Shown here: positions 37,179 through 46,057 of the stretch, piece after piece | Layout of the letters: every line of letters begins with the position of its first letter | Numbering within the stretch: the first letter of the stretch is position 1 | Assembly (NCBI GenBank): GCA_902793375.1 | Contig: CADBDE010000007.1 | Span: 62,001-126,000 of the forward strand | Direction of reading: 5' to 3' | Length of the DNA: 64,000 bases | Origin: an uncultured Erysipelotrichaceae bacterium | GTDB taxonomy: Bacteria > Bacillota_I > Bacilli_A > RF39 > UBA660 | Made by a program: the position numbers and the translations under genes | Notes under the pieces: model-generated | The model's database searches: none | What the model was told of the DNA's origin: nothing | The model's input: the letters and a program-made list of their open reading frames with translations, nothing else

Positions 37179-37848
37179 TATGTACCCTCCTTACAAACTC
37201 ATCAACTGTTCCAAAGAATACATCATCTTCTCTTAATGATAATATTTTATTACCTATTAAATTATCATGATCTAGATCATGTGTAATCATTATAATTGTT
37301 ATATTATGTTTTTTATTTAAATCAACAATTGTTTTATATAATTCTTCTTTTGATTTACTATCTAAATTATTTGATGGTTCATCTAATATTAACAATTTAC
37401 TTGTTGCACATAAACTTCTAGCAAGTAAGACTTTTTGTCTTTGACCTCCAGATAAATCACAAAAACTTTTATCTTTTAAGTTTTCTATTCCTAGAATTTT
37501 TAAATTCTTAAGAGCTATTTCTTTTTGTTCTTTACTATAGAATATATTTTTATATTTATTTAATGTTCCAGATAAAACAATTTCCATAACAGATGCTGGA
37601 AAGTTAGAATCTACTTTAGTCTCTTGTGGCATATATCCAATGTAGTTTTTCTTTAAGCCATTATAAATAACTTTACCTTTTATAGGCTTAATAAGTCCAA
37701 GAATTCCCTTAATTAAAGTAGATTTCCCACTTCCATTAGGTCCTACTACACATATAAAATCATTTTCTTCTATAGATAAGTTAATATTTTTTAAAATTAT
37801 ATCCTTATCATAACCAAGTGTTATGTTTTTTAACTCAATTAAACTCAT
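37171..37848 (-). CDS. znuC: Metal ABC transporter ATPase
   Basis: The 225-residue ATPase has Walker A GPNGSGKSTLIKGI, Q-loop MPQET, signature FCDLSGGQRQKVLLARSL, Walker B LLILDEPSNNLD and H-loop MITHD. It energises the adjacent permease. The ATG at 37848 lies after AGGTGA; the in-frame GTG three codons upstream is part of that ribosome binding site. It starts 9 bases after the binding-protein stop. Confidence 0.94.
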   Translation of the reverse strand: MSLIELKNITLGYDKDIILKNINLSIEENDFICVVGPNGSGKSTLIKGILGLIKPIKGKVIYNGLKKNYIGYMPQETKVDSNFPASVMEIVLSGTLNKYKNIFYSKEQKEIALKNLKILGIENLKDKSFCDLSGGQRQKVLLARSLCATSKLLILDEPSNNLDSKSKEELYKTIVDLNKKHNITIIMITHDLDHDNLIGNKILSLREDDVFFGTVDEFVRRVHND

Positions 37849-37857
37849 ATTATTCAC

Positions 37858-38793
37858 CTAATTTAATGCTTGTTTTAAACTATCTATATTCTTTTTATAT
37901 ATATCAACATATGTTACTTCATTTTTAAAATCATCCTTAGAAATATTATGTGCTGTATTAAATTCTAATACTTTTGCGTTTGTTTCATTGGCAATTGTAT
38001 TTGCTATTTTTCCATTAGATAATTCTATATGAAATATAACTGGTATATTATTATCTTTAACATAATTAATTAAATATGCAACTGTCTTTGAACTTGCTTC
38101 AGTCTCATGTGCACATCCTGGAAATGCAGCTCTATAAGTTAATCCATATTCTTCAGTAAAGTATCTTAATGGAAATCTATCTCCAAAAACTAATTCTTTT
38201 CTTTTTGATGAATTAACAATATCTCTTATATTACTATCTATTTCACTCAATTTGTTTGTATATTCATTTCCATTTGTTTCGTACTTATCAGAATTTTCAC
38301 TATCAAGTTTTTTTATTTCTTCTTTTATACTATTTACTATTTTAATAGCATTAACTGGACTAGTCCAAACATGTTCATCATACTCTATTTCTTCTTCATC
38401 TTTTTCTTCATCTTCTTCCATGCCTTCAACATGTTCTTCTTCATATAAATCAACTATATCCATAAGTTTAATAATTTTTGTTTTTTCTTTATCAATATCA
38501 TTTAAAATATCATCAATCCAAGAATCTGATTCTCCACCAACATAGATAAAAATATCACTATTTTTTATATCAATAATATCTTTAGGTGTAGGTTCAAAAT
38601 CATGTGTTTCACTACCAGGTTTTAAAAGCATTTCAACACCAATATCATCAACATCTTTTATAACTGCTCTTGCAAAATCATAGCAAGGAAATGATGTAGT
38701 TACTATATTATACTTTGTTTCTTTTTTTTCTTTTCCACACCCTACAACAAAGAGTGAAATAATTATCAACAATACTGTGAATATTTTTTTCAT
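37858..38793 (-). CDS. znuA: Zinc/manganese-binding lipoprotein (ZnuA/AdcA-like)
   Basis: The 311-residue lipoprotein has signal MKKIFTVLLIIISLFVVGCG (Cys19). It has three candidate metal-ligand histidines in ETHDFEPTPKDI, EYDEHVWTSP and GCAHETEASS. The charged loop before the second ligand, usually His-rich in ZnuA proteins, is strongly acidic here (EGMEEDEEKDEEEIEYDEH). It sits directly downstream of the Fur-family gene, whose stop overlaps its start by one base. It would capture the metal outside the membrane and hand it to the permease. Confidence 0.92.
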   Translation of the reverse strand: MKKIFTVLLIIISLFVVGCGKEKKETKYNIVTTSFPCYDFARAVIKDVDDIGVEMLLKPGSETHDFEPTPKDIIDIKNSDIFIYVGGESDSWIDDILNDIDKEKTKIIKLMDIVDLYEEEHVEGMEEDEEKDEEEIEYDEHVWTSPVNAIKIVNSIKEEIKKLDSENSDKYETNGNEYTNKLSEIDSNIRDIVNSSKRKELVFGDRFPLRYFTEEYGLTYRAAFPGCAHETEASSKTVAYLINYVKDNNIPVIFHIELSNGKIANTIANETNAKVLEFNTAHNISKDDFKNEVTYVDIYKKNIDSLKQALN

Positions 38794-39191
38794 TATTTAT
38801 TCTCCTTTCCACAATTCATACATTTTCCATTTATAACAATATTATCTACTAAAGAAAAATTATGCTTTTTAGAAATATGATTAGATAGTTCTTCTATACA
38901 ATCACAATCTATGTGTTCCATCACTCCACAATCAACACATTTTAAGAAAAAATGATTAGTTTCTTCACAATCTTCCAAATATTGATAGAATACAGTATTA
39001 TTCTTTCCAATAGTTTGATTAATCTTTCCTTCTAAAACTAATTTGTCAACAAGTCTATAAATTGTTGTTAAACCAATTTCTTCATTGAGTTCTTCATAAA
39101 TTTCTTTAATTGTAAAATCATTATGATGTCTTTTTATTGTGTCAATAATTCTATCTTTTTGTTTTGTATTATAAGATTCTCTTTTTTTCAT
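38793..39191 (-). CDS. zur: Fur-family metalloregulator, probably Zur
   Basis: The 132-residue protein has a winged-helix N-terminal domain (DFTIKEIYEELNEEIGLTTI then YRLVDKLVLEGKI) and two CXXC pairs for structural zinc (LKCVDCG near residue 88 and GKCMNCG at the C-terminus). HFFLKCVDCGVMEHIDCDC provides regulatory ligands. As first gene of a znuACB-type operon it most likely senses zinc and represses the operon. A Fur-like box lies over its transcription start. GGAGCG precedes the ATG. Confidence 0.9.
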   Translation of the reverse strand: MKKRESYNTKQKDRIIDTIKRHHNDFTIKEIYEELNEEIGLTTIYRLVDKLVLEGKINQTIGKNNTVFYQYLEDCEETNHFFLKCVDCGVMEHIDCDCIEELSNHISKKHNFSLVDNIVINGKCMNCGKENK

Positions 39192-39206
39192 AAAATCGCT
39201 CCAATT

Positions 39207-39255
39207 TGAAAATCGTTTTCATATTAGATTATACTTCAATTTAAAAAAAAAGCAA
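39207..39255 (-). promoter_or_regulatory. Promoter with Fur/Zur-like box upstream of the metal-uptake operon
   Basis: On the minus strand TTGCTT (39255-39250), 16 bases and TATAAT (39233-39228) form a promoter. The 7-1-7 inverted repeat TGAAAAC-G-ATTTTCA (39221-39207) lies just downstream of the -10, over the expected start site. Its form matches Fur-family operators and suggests autorepression. Confidence 0.7.
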
Positions 39256-39285
39256 TAAAAAAATATGACTAAGTCATATTCTTAT
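39255..39285 (-). terminator. Intrinsic terminator after the CmpB-like permease gene
   Basis: AATATGAC and GTCATATT pair around a three-base loop, followed by seven T residues on the minus strand. Confidence 0.85.
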
Positions 39286-39920
39286 TAAAAATTCAAATAT
39301 TTTATTCCCAACTTATCATATATATCAAATGCTCTTGGTAATTTAAATAATCTTGCAAATAATAGATTATATAATTCATCAAGAATAATTGTAAAAAATA
39401 AGGTACTTGAAATAATAATAAATGTTTTTTTCTTTAATTTTATTGATAAATATATACAAAATGGAATCATACCATACATTAGAAATAATGCAGAAACTCC
39501 AAAAAACAATACACTTCTTAAGCAAACAAAACCATCAATATTACCAAAGTTTAATATTTCTACATTATAATCCCATAATCTTAATCCATCACACAAGTGG
39601 AAAATTAAAAACCCAGAAACATATTCTAAAATTCCTGTAACTAACATAGCTATTAAAAAAACTAAAATAGGTTTTTTCTTAAATTTTCTTGTAAACAAAT
39701 AAATTAATATTGCTCCTGTAGCATAAATATTTATCCAAGGAAGAAAATTTCCTCCTTGCCAATAAAAAGTTTTCATTCCACCATTAATAAAATAAAAAAA
39801 GAATTCATAAATCCAACCAAACATACCTGATAAAACAACAACGAGAAAAGTAATTCCAATAATCTGATATTTTTCTAATTTTAATTTATCATTTAAATAT
39901 TCATTAAAAACTTTTTTCAT
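39285..39920 (-). CDS. Membrane protein of the putative ABC-transporter permease family PF06541 (CmpB-type)
   Basis: The 211-residue protein has about six helices. The family-like motif SGMFGWIYEFFFYF lies near residue 31 and GILEYVSGFLIFHLCDGLRLWDYN near residue 97. The last matches the conserved E-Y-x-G...R-x-W-D-Y pattern of PF06541. No transport partner is adjacent and the function of the family is unclear. GAGGT lies before the ATG. Confidence 0.78.
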   Translation of the reverse strand: MKKVFNEYLNDKLKLEKYQIIGITFLVVVLSGMFGWIYEFFFYFINGGMKTFYWQGGNFLPWINIYATGAILIYLFTRKFKKKPILVFLIAMLVTGILEYVSGFLIFHLCDGLRLWDYNVEILNFGNIDGFVCLRSVLFFGVSALFLMYGMIPFCIYLSIKLKKKTFIIISSTLFFTIILDELYNLLFARLFKLPRAFDIYDKLGIKYLNF

Positions 39921-39947
39921 TAAAACCTCTTCTGTCTTTTATTATAA

Positions 39948-40535
39948 TCAAGATATTTGTTTTTCTTTTATTTTTTGTTGAATATCATATTCTTCAAAAC
40001 TAATCTGATGAGAATCTTCAAATAACAAAATAGTAGCTTCTTCAAAAAATTCATTCATTCTTGTTTTTGTATCATTTCTACTTATGACATACATACTTCC
40101 TTTATAATCTCTACTATTATTGTATTTGATAGTAAATCTATCTCTTAAGTTCTCATTTCTAATCTTATCTATAAAGTTCAAAGTAATTAAATCATCTTCA
40201 TTTCTTATACTTAAGTACTTTAAATCCTTATTCTCTTGTTTTTCGTCATTTATTATTAATTCATCTTTTCCATTTAATAAATGTAAGAATGCAAAATAAA
40301 GTGGATGATTTATATCTATTTCAAATGTAAGTTTATTCTTATTTTCTTCAGATTCTAAATCAATATCAAGGCTTGCACTAATTAAAACTTTATCACCTTG
40401 AACAAATGAGTAATTAGCGCATTCAAGACCATCTGCAGTAAATATTTCGGTTATTTGTTTATCTAAACTACTCTGATTATTTCCAACAAAAACCTTTATT
40501 TTTCTTTCATGATCCAATCTTACTTCTTTTTCCAT
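39948..40535 (-). CDS. Protein of unknown function
   Basis: No family was recognised. The 195-residue protein is soluble and charged. It shows alternating strand-like segments (KIKVFVGNNQS, KVLISASLDIDLESEENKN, LTFEIDINHPLYFAFLHLL) and a charged C-terminal helix. The pattern of a beta-rich domain with a central hydrophobic HPLYFAFLHLL helix suggests a small folded protein. The stop is TGA, the only TGA stop noticed in the window. GGGAG lies about 10 bases before the ATG. It lies between two other conserved-unknown genes on the same strand. Confidence 0.7.
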   Translation of the reverse strand: MEKEVRLDHERKIKVFVGNNQSSLDKQITEIFTADGLECANYSFVQGDKVLISASLDIDLESEENKNKLTFEIDINHPLYFAFLHLLNGKDELIINDEKQENKDLKYLSIRNEDDLITLNFIDKIRNENLRDRFTIKYNNSRDYKGSMYVISRNDTKTRMNEFFEEATILLFEDSHQISFEEYDIQQKIKEKQIS

Positions 40536-40591
40536 ACCTAAATACTCCCACCATAAGTTAGTATATCATAAAAAAAATAGATATGATATAT

Positions 40592-40843
40592 CTACTTTTC
40601 ATTTTTTTTACTTTTTATCTCTTGTAATTCAAATTTATATTGTTGTTTAACATCAGGATACTTTTCCTTATCTACTTCACTTAAAAAATCATCATAAGAT
40701 CTTATCCATAATGGACCATCTTCATATAATCCTCGATATATTACTTTTTTTTCTAAATTATCTGAATCAAGAGCAATATCTACTACTATATAGCTATCAC
40801 CTTTAAAATGTTTATATATCCTATTTTTTAAAACTTCTCTCAT
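40592..40843 (-). CDS. DUF1653 family protein
   Basis: The 83-residue protein has the DUF1653 pattern: RIYKHFKGDSYIVVDIAL, then KVIYRGLYEDGPLWIRSYDDFLSEVD. These small single-domain proteins are widespread and of unknown function. It starts 11 bases after the DUF1846 gene, with a modest ribosome binding site (TAGGGT), and is probably cotranscribed with it. Confidence 0.87.
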   Translation of the reverse strand: MREVLKNRIYKHFKGDSYIVVDIALDSDNLEKKVIYRGLYEDGPLWIRSYDDFLSEVDKEKYPDVKQQYKFELQEIKSKKNEK

Positions 40844-40854
40844 TTGTTTTTACC

Positions 40855-42318
40855 CTACAATTCTTCCTCTAAAAATTGATTTTCACAAGTAATATTTATT
40901 TTTAATTCTTTTAATGATTTTTTATCATTTCCAGTAACAATATATGTAGAATGAGCTTCTGTATTTTTTAATTTTGTTAAATTTGCCATTGCCTTTGCTG
41001 CAATTGGATTAGTAACAGAACAAATACTTAGGGCAATTAAAACCTCTTGTAAATTTAATCTCTCATCAAGACCCATTTCTTTTTTTAATTTTAAAATTGG
41101 TTCTAACACTGTTGGAGATAATAAATAAATATCATCAGGAATTTTACTTAAATACTTAATAGCATTTATTACTACTGTTCCTGCTGGAGTCATCAAATCA
41201 GTTTGCTTTCCTGTTATTATTTTTTTATCAACTTTCATCGCTATAACAGGAAGCCCATGTTCTTTTTCTCTTTTATCTAGAGCTGGTTTAATAACATCTA
41301 AGTAGTTTTCATCAATTCCTAATTCATTCATCAATAATTTTATTTTCTTAAATGTATCTTCATCACATAAACCCATTTTATAATTATTTTGTTCATTATA
41401 ATAACGTCTTACAATTTCTTTTTTTGAAGCTTCCTCTACGACTTTATTATCTGTTATACAGAAGCCAACCATATTTACACCCATATCTGTTGGCGAAAAA
41501 TATATATCCTTTTTAGAAACTTTATTTAAAATATTTTTTAGAATAGGGAAAGTTTCAATATCTCTATTATAGTTAACTGCTGTTTTACCATATTTTTCTA
41601 GATGGAATGGATCAATCATGTTTACATCCTTTAAATCAGCAGTAGCTGCTTCATATGCCAAATTTACTGGATGTTTAAGTGGCAAGTTCCAAACTGGAAA
41701 TGTTTCAAACTTTGCATATCCAGCGTTTACTCCTCTTTTATTTTCATGATAGATTTGAGAAAGACATGTAGCAAGTTTTCCTGAACCAGGTCCCGGTGCA
41801 TTAACAAGTATTAAAGATTTTGTTGTTTCAATATATGGATTTGCACCATATCCTTCATCACTTACTATTGTATCTACATCAGTAGGATATCCTTTAGTAA
41901 ATGTATGAATATATGTTTTAATTCCATTTCTATTTAACTTCTTTATAAATTTATCTACACTTGCTTGATTCTTGTATAGAGTAATAACTACACTATTAAC
42001 TGAAAACCCCATCTTTTTAGAATTTTTAATTAACTTTAATATTTCAAGATCATATGTTATTCCATACTCTCCTCTTGTCTTATTCTTTTCAATGTCTCCT
42101 GCATTAATACAAAATATTATTTCAAGATCATCTTTTAGTTCTTGAAACATACTTATTTTTACATCACTTTTAAATCCAGGCAAAATTCTTGCTGCATGTG
42201 AGTCATCAAATAGTTTCCCTCCAACTTCTAAATATAATTTATCAAATAATTTAAATCTTTCTTTAATTTTTTCACTTTGTATTTTTACATACTTTTTATT
42301 ATCAAATCCCACTTTCAT
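40855..42318 (-). CDS. DUF1846 family protein
   Basis: The 487-residue protein matches DUF1846: KLYLEVGGKLFDDSHAARIL, ILVNAPGPGSGKLATCLSQIYHE split over a P-loop-like glycine segment, and FETFPVWNLPLKHPVNLAYEAA. MGVNMVGFCITD also matches. Family members are conserved in Firmicutes and have a nucleotide-binding-like fold, but no reaction is established. The NAPGPGSGKLAT segment at about residue 174 could bind a phosphate group. AAGGT precedes the ATG. Confidence 0.9.
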   Translation of the reverse strand: MKVGFDNKKYVKIQSEKIKERFKLFDKLYLEVGGKLFDDSHAARILPGFKSDVKISMFQELKDDLEIIFCINAGDIEKNKTRGEYGITYDLEILKLIKNSKKMGFSVNSVVITLYKNQASVDKFIKKLNRNGIKTYIHTFTKGYPTDVDTIVSDEGYGANPYIETTKSLILVNAPGPGSGKLATCLSQIYHENKRGVNAGYAKFETFPVWNLPLKHPVNLAYEAATADLKDVNMIDPFHLEKYGKTAVNYNRDIETFPILKNILNKVSKKDIYFSPTDMGVNMVGFCITDNKVVEEASKKEIVRRYYNEQNNYKMGLCDEDTFKKIKLLMNELGIDENYLDVIKPALDKREKEHGLPVIAMKVDKKIITGKQTDLMTPAGTVVINAIKYLSKIPDDIYLLSPTVLEPILKLKKEMGLDERLNLQEVLIALSICSVTNPIAAKAMANLTKLKNTEAHSTYIVTGNDKKSLKELKINITCENQFLEEEL

Positions 42319-42408
42319 AAATATTACCTTCTCCTATTATAATTATAATATTTATAGTGTGAAATTCATATAAAAAAATAATATATTTACATATTATTAC
42401 AAAAATAA

Positions 42409-42434
42409 AAAGAGGTTTACCCTCTATTTACATT
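42409..42434 (-). terminator. Intrinsic terminator of the DUF362 gene
   Basis: AGAGGGTAAACCTCT hairpin followed by TTTTATTTTT on the minus strand. Confidence 0.8.
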
Positions 42435-43321
42435 TATAACTCTATAAGCTCGTAATCACATGAACCAAGGCCTAAACTTTCTGCATATTCAGTAATATGT
42501 CTTCCATATCTTGTATCAATTCTTTCCTTTATAGCATCTGTTCCTTCTTCATGTGTTTTCCAAATTGCATCGATAAATGCTTGATCGTTTGCAACAGGAT
42601 CTGTTGAAGCAAATATTCCAATATCCTTAATTACTGGATCTCCTTGATGAGCATCACAATCACAATCAAGAGAAATAGCGTTTGCAACTGTTATATATAA
42701 AATTGGTATATTATTCTCTTTTAAATAGTCACTAACAGCTGTTGCAGCTTCTGCCATTGATTCAATAAAATCTTTTTGTTCAATTTTAACTTTCCAGCAT
42801 TCATCTGGGTCTTCAGTTTGTCCACATGAATGAATATATGCTTTACCATTTCTTGAAGCTATACCAATTGATTGATTCTTTAAGTTAGCTCCAAATCCAC
42901 CCATGATATGTCCTTTTCCATGAGCTAAATTAAGTATTGAATCATAATGTTTAATACCTTCTCCAATAATATCATACTTTAAATGTTTACCATTTTTAAC
43001 AGGTATTTTAAATTCACCAATACCATCCATTATCTCAAGTCCATTTCCCATATCAACGAACCCATGATCTTTAGCAACTTCCATATGTTCTTTAGCATCA
43101 TTTCTTGCTCCTTCATATGCAGTGTTACATTCAATAATTGTTCCATTTAGTTTATCTACTAATGGTTTTATCAAATCTCTTTTTAAATAACCTTTAGCAC
43201 CTTTTTCACCTGTAGATACTTTAATTCCCACTTTTCCTGGTAACTCTACACCAAGTGCTTCATAAATCTTTATTAAATTTTCACTAGTTATTTCCTTAAT
43301 AAAATAAACTTTTGATTTCAT
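42434..43321 (-). CDS. DUF362 domain protein without ferredoxin cluster
   Basis: The 295-residue protein has the DUF362 pattern: GKVGIKVSTGEKGAKGYLKR, IIECNTAYEGARNDAKEHM, ILNLAHGKGHIMGGFGANLK and a C-terminal IGIFASTDPVANDQAFIDAI. Many DUF362 proteins carry 4Fe-4S motifs. Here the cysteines are few (HSCGQTEDPDECW and LDCDCDAHQGD), so no classical CX2CX2CX3C cluster is present. It may bind metal through the CDCD/H segment, but the role is unknown. GGAGGA precedes the ATG. It lies 5 bases after the LemA gene. Confidence 0.87.
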   Translation of the reverse strand: MKSKVYFIKEITSENLIKIYEALGVELPGKVGIKVSTGEKGAKGYLKRDLIKPLVDKLNGTIIECNTAYEGARNDAKEHMEVAKDHGFVDMGNGLEIMDGIGEFKIPVKNGKHLKYDIIGEGIKHYDSILNLAHGKGHIMGGFGANLKNQSIGIASRNGKAYIHSCGQTEDPDECWKVKIEQKDFIESMAEAATAVSDYLKENNIPILYITVANAISLDCDCDAHQGDPVIKDIGIFASTDPVANDQAFIDAIWKTHEEGTDAIKERIDTRYGRHITEYAESLGLGSCDYELIEL

Positions 43322-43326
43322 AAATC

Positions 43327-43884
43327 TTATTCCTCCACTTCTAATATATTATTAATATTTACAGATATCTCAAATAATTTCTTTTCCTTAAAGCCTCTAA
43401 ATCTAGCAATAATTGAAGCAGGAAGACTTTTAATTTTTTTATTATAATCATCAACAGCACTATTATAGTTATTTTTAGCATTAATAATTCTAGTTTCTGT
43501 AGATATAATATCATTTATAGAATTCTTTACTTCTTCTTTTTCTAATAATTCTTTTGGAATTACCTCAAATAATTTATTAACTAATTCAGAAATTATATTA
43601 TTCTTATTACATTTTAAATCTATATCATTTAATTTTTTAAATTCATCTATTTCTTTATCAAAATCATCTAGTAGTTCTTTAGCATCAATCTCATTTTCCT
43701 TTATTAAACTCAATAAAGATAGTATTTGTTCATTTTTTCTATTTAACTGAACATTAATATCTGATTCCTTATTAATTACTTCAGTATTTAAAGTAGTTAA
43801 TTTTGTATATGATTTAACAAATACTACTATTAATGCAAGAACAGCAAAAGATACTACAAGCATAATACCAGTTCCTTTTTTCAT
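43327..43884 (-). CDS. LemA family membrane protein
   Basis: The 185-residue protein has one N-terminal membrane helix (about residues 7-25). A LemA-type helical domain follows: SYTKLTTLNTEVINKESDIN, VQLNRKNEQILSLLSLIKEN, TRIINAKNNYNSAVDDYNKK and SLPASIIARFRGFKEKKLFE. LemA proteins are exposed helical-bundle proteins of uncertain role. It shares an operon with the DUF362 gene. GGAGGG lies upstream of the ATG. Confidence 0.92.
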   Translation of the reverse strand: MKKGTGIMLVVSFAVLALIVVFVKSYTKLTTLNTEVINKESDINVQLNRKNEQILSLLSLIKENEIDAKELLDDFDKEIDEFKKLNDIDLKCNKNNIISELVNKLFEVIPKELLEKEEVKNSINDIISTETRIINAKNNYNSAVDDYNKKIKSLPASIIARFRGFKEKKLFEISVNINNILEVEE

Positions 43885-43913
43885 AGTTATCCCTCCATTT
43901 TTATTATATCATA

Positions 43914-43945
43914 ATTAAAAAAAAATAAGCAATTAAAGCTTATTT
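43914..43945 (-). terminator. Intrinsic terminator of the 297-residue unknown gene
   Basis: AAATAAGC and GCTTATTT pair around AATTAAA, followed by a T-run on the minus strand. Confidence 0.85.
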
Positions 43946-44833
43946 ACTTCTTCCATGTTTTACTCCATTACTCTTTTTTAATCCATTTTCTACTTCATAA
44001 AACATTGGTATTTCATTATCAAATGCTTTTGATAATAATTCATCAATCTTAGAGTTTTCTTGTCCTTCGCAATCTACAAAAATATTTTTTGTTTTATATA
44101 ATGTTCCAAACATATCTAGATTTGAACAATTAACAAAATGAACTTTACCATTTTCATTTGTCCATTCATTTTTTATTTCAAAAGGTGGTATTTCTTTAAT
44201 ACTAATAATATCTTTTAGTGACTTTAAGTATTCTGTTATCTTATTTCTATTTTCTAAAGATAAACCATACTTAGATAACTGAACTTCACTATAATCAAGA
44301 TTACTATTTATATCATCATTATACATTACATCACTATGATTTCTCTTTCCAATATATGCAAATGTTGGAAATGGAAGACCAAATGGATAAAAACTACCCA
44401 AATCAATTTTATCATCATCTTTATTAGGGAATAATATATAATAAATATCATTTTTAGAATTACTAGTAATTTCTTTTGCTCCATGATTATTAATTAAATC
44501 TTCAAATGATTTATTCTCTTTTCTATCATCTGCAATTTTTATTCTTATTTTCATATTGTCTGGTAATTCACTAATTATTTTATCGCTTAATTCTCTATCA
44601 TATTCTAGAAAATCATATTCTTCATACTTGTAATGAAAGGGACTTTTAGACCATTTCCCATCAATATTAATTATTTCTGTAAATGATGGTACATAATTAC
44701 CTCTTCTTGATTCTAAATAATTAAGAACATATCTACCATCCTTTGTAACTTGAACATATTGTGCTTTAATTATATGATCTAACCCACCAGGATATATAAT
44801 TCTAATCTCTCTATTTACATTATTAAAGTCCAT
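43940..44833 (-). CDS. Protein of unknown function
   Basis: No family was recognised. The 297-residue soluble protein starts with a beta-rich region (EIRIIYPGGLDHIIKAQYVQ, DGRYVLNYLESRRGNYVPSF). It has a central aromatic/proline stretch (FYPFGLPFPTFAYIGKR) and ends basic (GVKHGRSK). There is no signal peptide or membrane helix. The ribosome binding site GGAGGG and a terminator of its own support a real, singly transcribed gene. Confidence 0.7.
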   Translation of the reverse strand: MDFNNVNREIRIIYPGGLDHIIKAQYVQVTKDGRYVLNYLESRRGNYVPSFTEIINIDGKWSKSPFHYKYEEYDFLEYDRELSDKIISELPDNMKIRIKIADDRKENKSFEDLINNHGAKEITSNSKNDIYYILFPNKDDDKIDLGSFYPFGLPFPTFAYIGKRNHSDVMYNDDINSNLDYSEVQLSKYGLSLENRNKITEYLKSLKDIISIKEIPPFEIKNEWTNENGKVHFVNCSNLDMFGTLYKTKNIFVDCEGQENSKIDELLSKAFDNEIPMFYEVENGLKKSNGVKHGRSK

Positions 44834-44864
44834 AACAATCCCTCCATATATTATTTCAACTATA

Positions 44865-45992
44865 TTATACCATAAATAATAATTTATTTAACAAATATTT
44901 TACATAATTAATTTTAAAAATATCTTCTTTTACTATTAAATCTTTACTATCAATTACTTGATTATTATTTATTAATTCAATATTACCTACTATGTCCCCT
45001 TTTTTAAGTGGTAATTTTATATTATTAATATTTACTTTATAATCGTATTTTATATCTTTATCACTTTTTTTACTTAGAATTGACAGATCATCTTTTAAAT
45101 ATACTTCTACTACTTCTTTATTTCCTTTATCTATTTTTATTGTATCAATTATTTCATCTTTACTCTTTATTTTATCTATTTTATAATTATCAAATCCATA
45201 ATTTAATAATTCTATTGTTTCGTTATTTCTTACCTTTCCCTCTTTCTCTCCAAGAACTATTGCAATTAATCTTAAATCTCCTTTTTTAGCAGTAACAGCC
45301 ATAGTATATCCTGCATCATCAGTAAATCCAGTCTTAAGTCCATCTGCTCCTTCATAAAATCTAATTAGTTTATTTGTATTAACAAGCCAGTATTTATTTT
45401 GAGTATTGGTTCTTATGTAATCTTCATATTTAGAAGAAAATTTAAATATTTCTTCATGTTTAATTAATTCTTTTGCTAATAACGCCAAATCAAATGCACT
45501 AGAATAATGTCCTTCTTCGTCTAGCCCAGTAGAATTTTTAAAAAATGTATTTTTAAGTCCAATTTCTTTTGCTTTTTTATTCATTAATTTAACAAATTCT
45601 TTTTCACTTCCTGAAATATATTCAGCAAGTGCTACAGTTGCATCATTAGCACTTACTATACTCATTCCTTTAAATAACTCTTCAACTGATAGTTTTTCTC
45701 CAGTTGAAAGCCATATTTGAGTTCCACCCATTCCAGATGCATTAGAGCTTGCTGTTACAATATCATTCCACTTAATACTTCCTTCTTCTATTTTTTCAAG
45801 TACAATTAATTGAACCATCATTTTAGTTAATGAAGCAATTGATACTTTTTCATCTTTATTTTTCTCATATAAAATTTTACCTGTACTTGCTTCAATCAAT
45901 ATTCCATTTTTTGCATTTGTAATTAATTCATCTGCATGTACTTTTGGAATAAAAAAAGTAAATAACAATAAAACAATTAATATTTTTTTCAT
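44865..45992 (-). CDS. D-alanyl-D-alanine carboxypeptidase (penicillin-binding protein, S11 family)
   Basis: The 375-residue exported enzyme trims the terminal D-Ala of peptidoglycan stem peptides. It has signal peptide MKKILIVLLLFTFFIPKVHA, the catalytic SLTK (Ser54, Lys57), SAN in IVSANDATVAL near residue 112 and KTG in GLKTGFTDDAGY near residue 219. A C-terminal beta domain and a hydrophobic/amphipathic membrane-anchoring tail end the protein, as in DacA/DacF. A plus-strand M15 carboxypeptidase gene diverges from it, sharing the 65-base intergenic region. Confidence 0.95.
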   Translation of the reverse strand: MKKILIVLLLFTFFIPKVHADELITNAKNGILIEASTGKILYEKNKDEKVSIASLTKMMVQLIVLEKIEEGSIKWNDIVTASSNASGMGGTQIWLSTGEKLSVEELFKGMSIVSANDATVALAEYISGSEKEFVKLMNKKAKEIGLKNTFFKNSTGLDEEGHYSSAFDLALLAKELIKHEEIFKFSSKYEDYIRTNTQNKYWLVNTNKLIRFYEGADGLKTGFTDDAGYTMAVTAKKGDLRLIAIVLGEKEGKVRNNETIELLNYGFDNYKIDKIKSKDEIIDTIKIDKGNKEVVEVYLKDDLSILSKKSDKDIKYDYKVNINNIKLPLKKGDIVGNIELINNNQVIDSKDLIVKEDIFKINYVKYLLNKLLFMV

Positions 45993-46057
45993 AATACCTC
46001 CATTAATTAATATGATTTATATAGAAATAATATGTTATAATTATTGAGGAGGATATT

